In this document: positions 55,160 to 64,000 of the stretch, piece by piece
How positions within the stretch are numbered: position 1 is the first letter of the stretch
How the letters are laid out: the number at the start of each line of letters is the position of its first letter
Source: Dromiciops gliroides
Taxonomy: Eukaryota > Chordata > Mammalia > Microbiotheria > Microbiotheriidae
DNA: 64,000 nt
Direction of reading: 5' to 3'
Assembly: GCF_019393635.1 (NCBI RefSeq)
Contig: NC_057861.1
Span: 54,635,532 to 54,699,531 of the forward strand
Notes under the pieces: generated by a model
What the model was told of the DNA's origin: nothing
What the model saw: only the letters and a program-made list of their open reading frames with translations
The model's database searches: none
Translations under genes and position numbers: made by a program

Positions 55160-55870
55160 AAACTTGCAGAGAGGACCCACACAAAGCTAGGAGGGATAGC
55201 TAACGGCCTCCCAAAAAGATCTTAATGGAAGGCTATGTTATCTGGCTTACCACTGTTGCTGCCAGCAAGTCTTGTCAATAGCTAGATAGGGCTTGCAGAA
55301 TTTAGCTGAGGCACCAAGCAAATTCAGGTGATTGATAAAGAGAATTTCTGGGTCAGCTTGATTACCTGCATTCAATTTAATATGAGTATGTCAGATAAGC
55401 CCTGAGGTCAATGATTCTGGTTAATCTACAAACTCCAGCTTTATCTCTAGTATTTTAGTATTACCAGCAGATCTGTTGCCTGTTCTTTATCTTCTGCTCT
55501 TGATTGGCAGCAGTAACTCTCAATGAATCCTTGAATTTTTTTTTTAATATCAGAATACTTGAGCAAAATCTAATAGGGAGAAATGTTAAGTTTGATGGGT
55601 TAAATCTTTAAAACTTCCAAGTAAAATGGATAGACCCCTATGGCAAATTTATGGGAGGAAATGGGCAAGAGATACAAGACAGGAAGGCATAAATCTAAAC
55701 CCACATGGGTTTAGATCAAATGATCGCCATCATTTGAAGGTCATTGGTGAGGCTGCAGATCCACTGGAGTAAATTGATGTATTCTGCTTGGCTTCAAAAA
55801 GTTAACTTCCTAGGATGGGGGAAGGTCATTGGATAATTAATCTGGAACCCCTCGGATCATGAATTAGGAA
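55160..55870. other. Intergenic stretch, nothing recognised
   Basis: Unique-looking or very old repeat sequence; no exon, no SINE. Confidence 0.4.
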
Positions 55871-55879
55871 CTAAGAGAT

Positions 55880-56036
55880 GGGGCAGCTAGGTGGCACAGT
55901 GGATAAAGCACTGACCCTGGATTCAGGAGGACCTGAGTTCTCAAATCTGGCCTCAGACACTTGACACTTTCTAGCTGTGTGACTCTGGGCAAGTCACTTT
56001 ACCCCAATTGCCTTGCCGGAAAAAAAAAAAAAAAAG
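55880..56036 (+). mobile_element. Marsupial tRNA-derived SINE
   Basis: ggggcagctaggtggcacag body and A tail. Confidence 0.93.
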
Positions 56037-56093
56037 GAAAAAAGGAACTGTCCAAGAGGAGCTCAGCTTTATCCATCCTGGCCAGTGTTTCTA

Positions 56094-56180
56094 TTTTTTT
56101 TTTTGGGGGGGGGGCGGGGAATGAGGGTTAAGTAACTTGCCCATGACTGGTGCTTTATCCACTGTGCTACCTAGCTGCTC
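56094..56180 (-). mobile_element. Internally deleted SINE
   Basis: Tail side atgagggttaagtaacttgc joins directly to actggtgctttatccactg; flanked by tgtttcta. Confidence 0.9.
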
Positions 56181-56242
56181 CTGTTTCTACTGTTTAAGAT
56201 TGATCCAAAAAACAAAAAAATACTGATCAAAGTACAAGAGCT

Positions 56243-56383
56243 GGGGCGGCTAGGTGGCACAGTGGATAAAGCACCAGCCCTGGATTCAGGAGTACCTGAG
56301 TTCAAATCCGGCCTCAGACACTTGACACTTACTAGCTGTATGACCCTGGGCAAGTCACTTAACCCCCATTGCCCCACAAAAAC
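56243..56383 (+). mobile_element. Marsupial tRNA-derived SINE
   Basis: Perfect 14 bp flanks aaagtacaagagct (56229-56242, 56384-56397). Confidence 0.95.
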
Positions 56384-56512
56384 AAAGTACAAGAGCTTGC
56401 TCTAAATAGCAACAATTCAGCCTCATATCCCAATAGACCCAGAGCCCTCTTGTGGACACTGGTGCTTGCAACAGGGAAAGGAATAAGCTCCTACTATTAA
56501 TCAAGCACTGTG

Positions 56513-56656
56513 AGGGGCAGCTAGGTGGGGCAGTGGATAGAGCACTGGCCCTGGATTCGGGAGGACCTGAGTTCAAATCCAGCCTCAGACACTTGACTCA
56601 ACTAGCTGTGACCTTGGGCAAGTCACTTAACCTCAATTGCCTCACACAAAAAAAAA
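56513..56656 (+). mobile_element. Marsupial tRNA-derived SINE
   Basis: Flanked by caagcactgtg and aaagcactatg. Confidence 0.92.
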
Positions 56657-56689
56657 TTAAAGCACTATGCTTAATGCTTTACAAATTAA

Positions 56690-56870
56690 CATTTGATCCT
56701 CTCAACAATCCTGAGACTGATGCTATTATTGCCATTTTACAGTTGAGACTGAAGCAGCCAAAGGTTAAGTGCCTTATCCAGGGTCACACAGCTAATAAGC
56801 CTCTTGAGGTTGGATGTGAAATCAGGGCTTCTGCCTCCAGGCCCAGTGCTTGATCAGCTGTGCCACCTGG
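56690..56870 (-). mobile_element. MIR relic
   Basis: gccattttacagttgagact, gtcacacagctaataagcct. Confidence 0.65.
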
Positions 56871-57170
56871 AGAGATGAGTGTGAAAGCTAAACCATAAAC
56901 TGTACAGGCCAAGAGCAGCACTGCACCTCCTCTAGAAGCACCCTAGGGCACCTAGGCAAACCAATTTCCCATCAAAGGGTCATCCAACAAACTAGTCAAT
57001 CAGTCCTAATTTGAATAGAAGTCCCTTAACTATGGGGATTTGTATCCTCAGCACTGAGCGGAATGCTTGCCAGGGCCACGAGAAAGCACTAGGCTTTTTA
57101 TTCATTCATTTGTTCCTACTACAGATCTTTGTGGGAGAGCAATATATGATCATTGAAAAGGACCATGATA

Positions 57171-57322
57171 GGGGCAGCTAGGTGGCGCAGTGGATAGAGC
57201 ACCAGCCCTGGAGTCAGGAGGACCTGAGTTCAAATCCAACCTCAGACAGTTAACACTTACTGGCTGTGTGACCCTGGGCAAGTCACTTAACCCCAATTGC
57301 CTCACAAAAGGGGGAAGGAAAA
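57171..57322 (+). mobile_element. Marsupial tRNA-derived SINE
   Basis: Flanked by aaaaggaccatgata on both sides. Confidence 0.95.
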
Positions 57323-57439
57323 AAAAGGACCATGATATATACTGTAGTGGCAGCCTAGTAGGCCCGGGTCTAATTGGGAACACTCTGACCATGAGAAATA
57401 TGGTTGATCAACTTGCTGGGGTGAGTTAGAGGGTACTTT

Positions 57440-57857
57440 CCTTGGAAAAGCCAAACAGATAGTGGTTAGTCAAACAGATAATGAAGCTGATTGTCCTGAG
57501 TACCCAGAAAGTTGGATGCCTTTAAATTTTATAGCAGCAGTCTAATTGGAACCCAGATGTTCTTGTTACTGTGACTAGGACCAGGCAGTGATAACCTCAC
57601 AGCCCCCAACTGTTTCAACTACCCCCACTCCCCAACAGCTTTAACTTTTCAGTTTCAAGTCTCCCCCAAATCCCCTATAAAAAGCATTATCTTTACTCTG
57701 GTTGATGGAGGAATATGCCATAAATCTGCTCTTCCCCAGGAGGTGAAATTTAGACTTCTCCCTACCTTATCTCAGTGTGCCAAATAAAAACTTTTACTTA
57801 AACTTTGATTGGATTAATTCATTGATTAAGGGATATTTTTCAGATGCAGTTTCACAG
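57440..57857 (+). mobile_element. Possible solitary LTR of an endogenous retrovirus (fossil)
   Basis: A TATA-type element followed about 100 bases later by a polyadenylation-type signal and a U5-like end gives the usual LTR order. Family not identified, borders approximate, no internal retroviral region seen next to it. Looks old. Confidence 0.4.
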
Positions 57858-58099
57858 CGCCAATACCATAAGTTACAAAACAAAGGTGGACTGATTGTAG
57901 TGAGTACATTTGACAGATCCTAAGGACCTGTGATTCAACTCAGTCTCACCAGCAAAATGGTGGCAAAGCTGGATGGGGTGAGTAGTCAGGTCTCCCAAAG
58001 TCAGATGCATTTTCTCCTCCACTGTGAATCTCCTCAGGCAGGGGCAGTTTCCCACAAACAACAACAGTCTTTGTTTAAAAGGCCCAAACAAAAGCACAC

Positions 58100-61000
58100 A
58101 CAACAGTTAAATCAAAACATTTATTGGAGTGTCTTGTACAAAAAAGTTTCCAGTCATAAAACGTATATTACAAATCATTGAAAAAGACATTTGGCATGCA
58201 TGTATATTCTTAAAAAAACATTTTTGAAATGATAAAGTCTAGATTATCACATAGTTCTCAAATGCTCTGCATGATGATGTCATCTCTACTGGTCTGTGGG
58301 TTTTGCATGATAACTATTCAACTCAGTAAGTCATTTCAACTTTTTTCTTTTTACAGCAGTGTTCATAAAGAATACATCCATAATTATCAATGGCCACTAT
58401 ATAAATAGAACAAAGCTATCTAAAAGTTGTCTGGTTAAAACTACCATTCAAGTCAAAAGTCCTATCTTTATGAAAATAGTTTGATGTGGAAAAGTGATCT
58501 CAGTCACCTGCAGGCCTTTGGGCCTTGCTTTTCTTCAACGGTTTATTGCTAACAGCTTTAGTGCGATAACCTGGGGAGGAATGCTTGTCCTGCCCAATTG
58601 ATGAAGAATCAAGTTTTCATGATCTTTTGAGCTGCACTAATACCTTCCACAAAAGTACCCCCCCATTCCCACCCCTCACCCCCCTTTCCCAATCCTAGGA
58701 TTTACTTTACTCAAAGGATCAAGCCAGGCTCTAGGGTCATCACTGCTACTTTCACCTAACCATTTTTTCATCTAGACCTTAGCATTTCAAGAAAAAGGCA
58801 TTATGTTTACAAAGAATAATTGTATGTAAATGTGGGCTTATACAAAACAAGAAAAAAAATCACCTCTGAATTACTTTATAGTGGTGTAAAGCTAAGCATA
58901 TTTGAGGGCAAGTAAAAATTCTGTTTCCCAGGCCATGTTCAGCATTAAAAAGGTTCATGCTGTTCAATGTTTCCAAATACTCCATTTCCCACTATGGGCT
59001 CACATGCAGCCACCAAACAGCTAACCTTCCAGCTAAGAGCCTCCCTATATGAAGCCTAAAACCAGTTATAAAAAGAGAACAGAGAGCTAGGAAAGGGCTC
59101 AAGACTGGGGAGCACACTGAGCTCCTGGATCTGCCCTGGACTCCAAGGACAGACACCTTGGTCAGAATGAGCTCTTTCCTGGGCAGCAAAAAGAAGTTGA
59201 GTAAGAAATTGTGTAATCACTTTCCCCAATACATGCAACAATAGTCACCAAGAAACTGTCTCCAGTTACTCAGCTCCCACTTTTGACACCTTTATGGTTT
59301 TGTCCAAATAGGAATGAATGCCGCTCCTTTCCTGTTTGATTGGGATGATCGGGCCTTCTTAGAACCCTGGGTTGAGTCAGTCCCCATGTAAAGGTCAGAA
59401 AGCTAAGAGTACAGAGGGAATGCCCCTTCACAGTTAATATCATTCACATTGTGACAATGACCAGAGATGCTCTGGCACCTCCTGTATTTGCTATATGCAG
59501 GTGGTTAGCTGCCTACCTTGGGTGAAACCCATCACTTGGGCTCTCTCCAAAAAACAAAGAGCTAATTAATAACTTGGAGGCATTTTTCCTCCATTTGCTT
59601 TGGGGGAAGGGTTGAGACTACAAGGGACCTGCTAAGCAGCCCAACTGTTCCTGGAATCCCCCCTAAAGTTTTCCACACACGGCTAGTGTAATTAGTACAT
59701 ACAGCCACAGAATGTGGTTCTGTCTGCCAAGCGTGCATGCTTAACTGGCCAAAATGGCCAATGGCTGCTTCCCTGGGTTTAACTGAAATTTGGCCATTAT
59801 TGTCCTTTTTTCACCTCTTCAGGTGTAAAAAATTCATACTCTAGTGATAGTGCCTTCAGCCTGCTGGACAATTCCCAAGATACTGTCATTCAAGAGGAGA
59901 TCAATGGCAAGGACCAGCCCCCTCAGCTCAAAATTTCATCAAGAGCCTATGGAGAATGATGGCAAACAGAGCCAAGCCTGGTCCTTCCAGCATCTCCCTC
60001 ATTTTGAAAGCTCTTTAACCTACTTAAATTTAATGTTGTCCACTCTAGGCTATGACTGATGGGGTCGGCATGTTTCCCAGCAAATCCCACATGATTCAGA
60101 AAGGTAAACGCAAATGTCTCTGGTCATTTAGTTTTGAACAACTAGTGGAAGGAATACAGTAGTCTATATGTGTCTCTACTTTAAAAACAGGAATTGCCTC
60201 TTAAAAGTGTTTGAGTGGCAGTGATCTTTTCAAGAACATGACAACAAAGCCAAGAGGCTGCCTTGGCCCTGCAGACAGGACAGTTAGTCCTTGAGAAACA
60301 TTGTTTTTGGTAGATAAGACATAAAGTTGTCATGATAGGACCTTCTTGGACCCTGCTCTTGGGAATGTTTTTTCAAAAAGGTAGGCCACACCCACAGGCT
60401 CCAAGAGGAAAGCTGAATCAAAGCCAAACTGACAGACATTTGATTTCTTGATGCACAATTCCCTAAAGAAAGCAAGTCACATGTGGTGCACGCAGTAGTA
60501 GAGGGAAAACAATGACTATTTCTACACTTAAGAGTGAAACACAGGATTTGCATAAACTCTGGTTGCATGGGGAAAAGTTGGTCAATCCACCCAGCTAACT
60601 CTATAGGAGGCAACCTGTTTTCTAGAGTTTGGGGAAAGAACATGTTTCACTCGGTCAAGCAGGAAACAGCCAATGGCTCAGATCATTTGAAATCTAATTC
60701 AAGCTACTTGTACATGGGAATTCACTTAAAAAAAAAAAAAAACAACTGAGGGAGCTGTCACTGCTCAGTGTAGGGGAAGGAAACACCAAGTAAACAGAGA
60801 GAGCAGAATGAGCCCAGGAGGCTGGCCACTGGTCTGAGCACCACCTCACCTCTGTGCTGACCCAGCCTGTGCCAAGGTCCCAGCCACTAAGTATCAGAGC
60901 TCCCTAGGCCAAATGAAGCAATCTGCACACTGGCCAACATAAAAAAATAAATATCCATTAAAAAAAATAACTTCTATGTATACAGGTAGGAGGGCATGTA

Positions 61001-62778
61001 AACACAGCAAGTTAGCAGGAGAGACTTAGGCCTTGGCAGCTGGAAGGTGGACTGCATGTTTTAAAATATCAATCTAGGAAAGGTTAATTTGCATTTGTAT
61101 GTTTTGTCTGAGAAACATAATTTCAGCAAAAAGATATATGTATATATAGATAGATATAGATAGGTGCATATATATATTTGACAAAGATAGGCATGATTTC
61201 ACTACATATTTAGTTACCCCCATACAAAGAGTGGGAATAACAGATGAGAAAAGTCAGTCAAATTCAAGGGAAAAATTCAACATTATCCAAAGGAGCCACC
61301 TATGACTCTAAAAATGCCCACTCCCTGACAGTGCTATCAGGAGTTCATTAGGCTGCATTAGACCATAAAGGGAGAGGCTCAAAATTCCACCGGAATAGCT
61401 CCCTCCAGAGGAAGACATTTGTTAAGACTCATCTGCACCATCAATATTTTTCTTCTTTTAATCTAAGTGCTAACTAGTCCAATCAGCTGAATGGCTTTTG
61501 ATGCATTCCGCCCGACACTACATTTGGCTAGCTTTCCTTCTTATAGCAAAGAATATTTGGAAATCTAATCTAATCAGCCCACAGTGACTTGCTCCTTGAC
61601 ACTAAAGTTATTTGAGGTTGTGAAGACAATCTTGGTGACCTGTGAAGAACTGGGTTTTTCAATATCTTAATTTTCAGCCCCATGGCATTGCAAGCTAAGC
61701 CCCTAAAGTAAAAGCCATTAGGCAGAGCCACTAGGACTGGCAGAAGCGGGCAATCAGGGAACAATATCCTGGAGCCACAAAACTCTCCCATCAAGAACTT
61801 CAGGCCATACCAACCTAGTTCATTTGAGTAGCTCAAGAGCAAAATTCACAAAAGGCCAAGCCAGCCTGTGAAGAGAATCCAAATGCCCTGAAGTTTTTTT
61901 AAAAAAACAAAACTGAGTTTGTTACCAGGGAGCCACTTGCTTTGTGGTACCCAGACAGACATAAATGTCAGTTTTTGATAATCATTGAAATATGATAGAG
62001 GAAGCCTGAGACTAAACTGCACTTGGCAGAAGTTATTATAAACAGTTTATGCAGGGCAGATCACACATCAAATTCCCATCGGGTGATCTATCCCAATTCC
62101 CCTCAAGGAAATTAAAAAAGAAAAATTTGCTTTAATAGTCTATTCTCCTAATTTTATACACAATGGGTCATGTTGCAAAAGCCTGCATCAGCAGGTCCTC
62201 AGCTACCAAGGCAACATGGCAATCTCAACTTTAGATTTGATAGAAAACACTAAAAAATATCATCTTGCGCCCTCATCACAACTAGTGGCCATTCCTGGAG
62301 AATCATGGGGTATATACGCAGGGAAGGAGGTAATTTCTCATTTCATGATTCCTCCCCAGGAAATCCACTTACCATCAGGGAAGCAACTCGATTTTATTAA
62401 TCTACACCCTCCATTCCCACCCCTCCTCCCACCCCCCTCAAAAAAAAGGCTAGTTTCATTTTGGTAAAATTGACCTGTCTGTAAATTTCTAATTCACTCA
62501 ATGCTAAAATGGGGAAAACGCAGTAGTTGGATAGTAGTGTTGAAGGGACCCCTAAAGTTCAGGAGAGGGGACAGCCAACCCAAGAAGGAAGAGAAATCCA
62601 TTCAAAAATTCTGGCAGTTTGGTTAAAAAATCTCTAGAAATGTAACAAGGAATAAAGAAATCCAATGATACAAAAATAGTTTTCAGCGGCTCTGAGGAAA
62701 GGCAGGAGCTAGATAAAGAAAGTGAGTGGTGGGCACTCACATCACTGAACAGCCTCTGGAGGTTGTCCGGGGGTCTCC
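58100..62778 (-). CDS. LMNB2: LMNB2 terminal exon: last 13 codons plus long 3' UTR
   Basis: Lamin B2, a nuclear-lamina intermediate filament protein. After a tttctctttcag acceptor (minus strand) the exon encodes GDPRTTSRGCSVM and TGA; coding bases are 62778-62737. GDPRTTSRGC is the known end of lamin B2. The last four residues, CSVM, form a CaaX box for farnesylation; human has CYVM. The 3' UTR runs on to the AATAAA at 58125-58120, about 4.6 kb. It contains no SINE, in sharp contrast to the rest of the window, which supports it being transcribed and constrained. An earlier AATAAA (62398-62393) could give a short form. All other LMNB2 exons lie beyond base 64,000. Confidence 0.92.
58120..58125 (-). 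terminator. LMNB2: Distal polyadenylation signal of LMNB2
   Basis: AATAAA on the minus strand, followed by a GT-rich stretch (gttgtgtgtgcttttg). It marks the probable end of the LMNB2 mRNA near 58,100. Confidence 0.75.
61130..61182 (+). repeat. (TATA/TAGA)n low-complexity tract in LMNB2 3' UTR
   Basis: atatatgtatatatagatag and tagatataga units. Confidence 0.85.
62393..62398 (-). terminator. LMNB2: Possible proximal polyadenylation signal of LMNB2
   Basis: AATAAA on the minus strand about 340 bases after the stop codon. It would yield a short 3' UTR isoform; use is unproven. Confidence 0.4.
62737..62778 (-). CDS. LMNB2: LMNB2 last coding segment with CaaX box
   Basis: 13 codons plus stop, GDPRTTSRGCSVM. 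The Cys codon is 62751-62749. Ser replaces the Tyr found at the first a position of the human CaaX; Met at the end predicts farnesyl rather than geranylgeranyl transfer. Confidence 0.95.
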   Translation of the reverse strand, partial: GDPRTTSRGCSVM

Positions 62779-63424
62779 CTGAAAGAGAAAGTAAGAGACA
62801 GGGAGAGTTACATGACCAACAGAAGAAATATTTATCAGTAGCTTGTCGCTGAATTCAGGGGAATGACTATGCAACTTCAATGGAAGCTGGCCTATCCACC
62901 CACTCACTCAGTGATTTATCTTTTTTAAACAACTCATATGGGTGAAAGGAAGGTAGCTGGGATGTTTGATTCCGGACACCATAAGCACCTTTGTGCATAA
63001 AGCAGATTATGGGCAAACTGACTACTATTCTTCAAAGACCTAAATGATTCATGGAAAATGGCTGCATTTATTCTGCTTAGCTCAGAAAGGCAACACTAGA
63101 ATTAATGGGTAAAAATCAGAATGGGGCAGATTTGAACTCAGTCTAAAAATGTCCTAACAATGAATGTTGTCCAGAAGCACATGGGTCAGACAGCCCTGGG
63201 GCACAGGGAGCTCCTTGCTCTGAAGACATCTGCAAAAGCAGCTCTCAGGGAGAACATTGCATATAAAGTTGTTGCTGCTGTTATTTGTTGGGGAGGAAGG
63301 CGTCCATGCTTCAGATAGGCTAGTTTCTGGGTATCCTTCCAACTCCGAGAACCGAGGGGCCCATAAGAAATTGGTGACTCCTTAGAAAGACCAATTCTGA
63401 TAACAAGGTTATAAGCTTTCAATC

Positions 63425-63656
63425 TTTTTTCAGTCATTTTTTCAGACATGCCTGACTCTTGGTGACCCCGTTTGGGGTCTTCTTGGCAAAGACACTGGAG
63501 GGGTTTGCCATTTCCTTCTCTGGCTCATTTTACAGATGAGGACGCTGAAGCAAAAAGGGTCAAGTGGCTTGCAAATGGTCACACACAATAAATGTCTGAG
63601 GTCTGATTGGAACTCAGGAAGATGCCAGGCCCGACGCTCTATTCAGGGCACCACTT
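63425..63656 (-). mobile_element. MAR1-type CORE-SINE in LMNB2 intron
   Basis: gtttggggtcttcttggcaa, gggtttgccatttccttctc, cattttacagatgaggacgc. Confidence 0.88.
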
Positions 63657-63757
63657 AAGTCTTTTTATTTTATTCATTATTGTCCAGCTATAAACTAGGG
63701 TCTAGTTAAGGCCCATGGATATCTACAGCCTATCACTTAAGATAGTCCCCTCTTGAC

Positions 63758-63952
63758 CAGAGGTGTCAAATATACTGCCCCCATTGGGTAGGGATGCCCA
63801 AAAACAAACTACAATGCAACTGGGAAATATTTAACTAAACAAAAATACAATAGAGATAGCATTATATTTTTAAACTAAGTCAATATGTAGCCCATAGGCA
63901 ACCTTATGAATGGATTAAATATACCCCACTTCTACTGTGTTTGATACCCCTG
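63758..63952. mobile_element. hAT-type non-autonomous DNA transposon, complete ends
   Basis: 195 bp. The left end cagaggtgtcaaata and the reverse complement of the right end (caggggtatcaaaca) match at 12 of 15 bases. The 8 bp flanks ctcttgac (63750-63757) and ctctagac (63953-63960) match at 7 of 8, the length expected for hAT. Too short to encode a transposase. Confidence 0.82.
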
Positions 63953-64000
63953 CTCTAGACCATCAGAGACTAAAAGGCAATCCCCACATTGGTATGGGGA

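Larger units (their letters stand above)
53760..58100. other. LMNB2-TIMM13 intergenic interval (syntenic to the human lamin B2 origin)
   Basis: About 4.3 kb from the LMNB2 polyadenylation site to the TIMM13 start. In human the corresponding much shorter interval contains the mapped lamin B2 replication origin. Here it holds part of the CpG island, AT-rich DNA at 54,830-55,150, five SINEs, older relics and an LTR-like segment. No gene recognised. Origin activity is inferred from synteny only. Confidence 0.5.
62779..64000 (-). other. LMNB2: Last intron of LMNB2 (part)
   Basis: No further lamin exon is recognisable up to the window edge. It holds a CORE-SINE (63,425-63,655) and a small hAT-type transposon (63,758-63,952). 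Confidence 0.75.

Overview
The window is mammalian, and specifically marsupial, genomic DNA. About fifty copies of a short tRNA-derived SINE are scattered on both strands. Each has a conserved body of about 140 bp, an A-rich tail and often 10-15 bp target-site duplications, and the body has the WSINE/WALLSI/SINE1-like marsupial form. Older relatives carry the MAR1-type CORE-SINE body, and there are older MIR, L2, CR1/L3, L1 and RTE relics. I cannot fix the species from sequence alone.

Three host genes are present, in the order known for human chromosome 19p13.3: TMPRSS9, TIMM13, LMNB2. TMPRSS9 (polyserase-1, + strand) occupies 3,992-49,480. Sixteen coding exons with canonical GT-AG junctions can be traced, all in a compatible frame. 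They encode 1,040 residues: the end of a SEA domain, one LDL-receptor class A module and three trypsin-like domains. The N-terminus and membrane anchor lie upstream of the window. The three protease domains use the same four-exon module. Domains 1 and 2 keep the His-Asp-Ser triad, while domain 3 has Ala in place of the catalytic Ser. TIMM13 (- strand, 51,741-53,730 coding) is complete: three exons, 98 residues, twin CX3C motifs and a CpG-rich promoter. LMNB2 (- strand) contributes only its last coding exon, which ends in a CaaX box, and a 3' UTR of about 4.6 kb (58,100-62,736).

Layout. 1-3,990: TMPRSS9 upstream intron, with an antisense retrocopy of a brain-type creatine kinase mRNA split by a SINE. 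3,992-7,125: SEA and LDLa exons. 10,671-20,938: protease domain 1. 22,905-33,589: protease domain 2 and a long Ser/Thr/Pro-rich linker. 37,590-49,019: protease domain 3 and stop. 49,480-51,500: convergent intergenic gap. 51,500-53,730: TIMM13. 53,760-58,100: intergenic DNA between the LMNB2 3' end and the TIMM13 promoter, syntenic to the interval that holds the well-studied human lamin B2 replication origin. 58,100-64,000: LMNB2 3' end and last intron.

The genes are neighbours by synteny and do not form a pathway: a cell-surface polyprotease, a mitochondrial intermembrane-space chaperone and a nuclear lamina protein. No viral, bacterial or clearly new coding system was found. The most unusual signals are structural: the expanded origin interval, an inverted SINE pair whose loop appears to have flipped, a SINE-seeded (TTCC)n array, a minisatellite with higher-order structure, and a repeat-derived polyadenylation signal for TMPRSS9.
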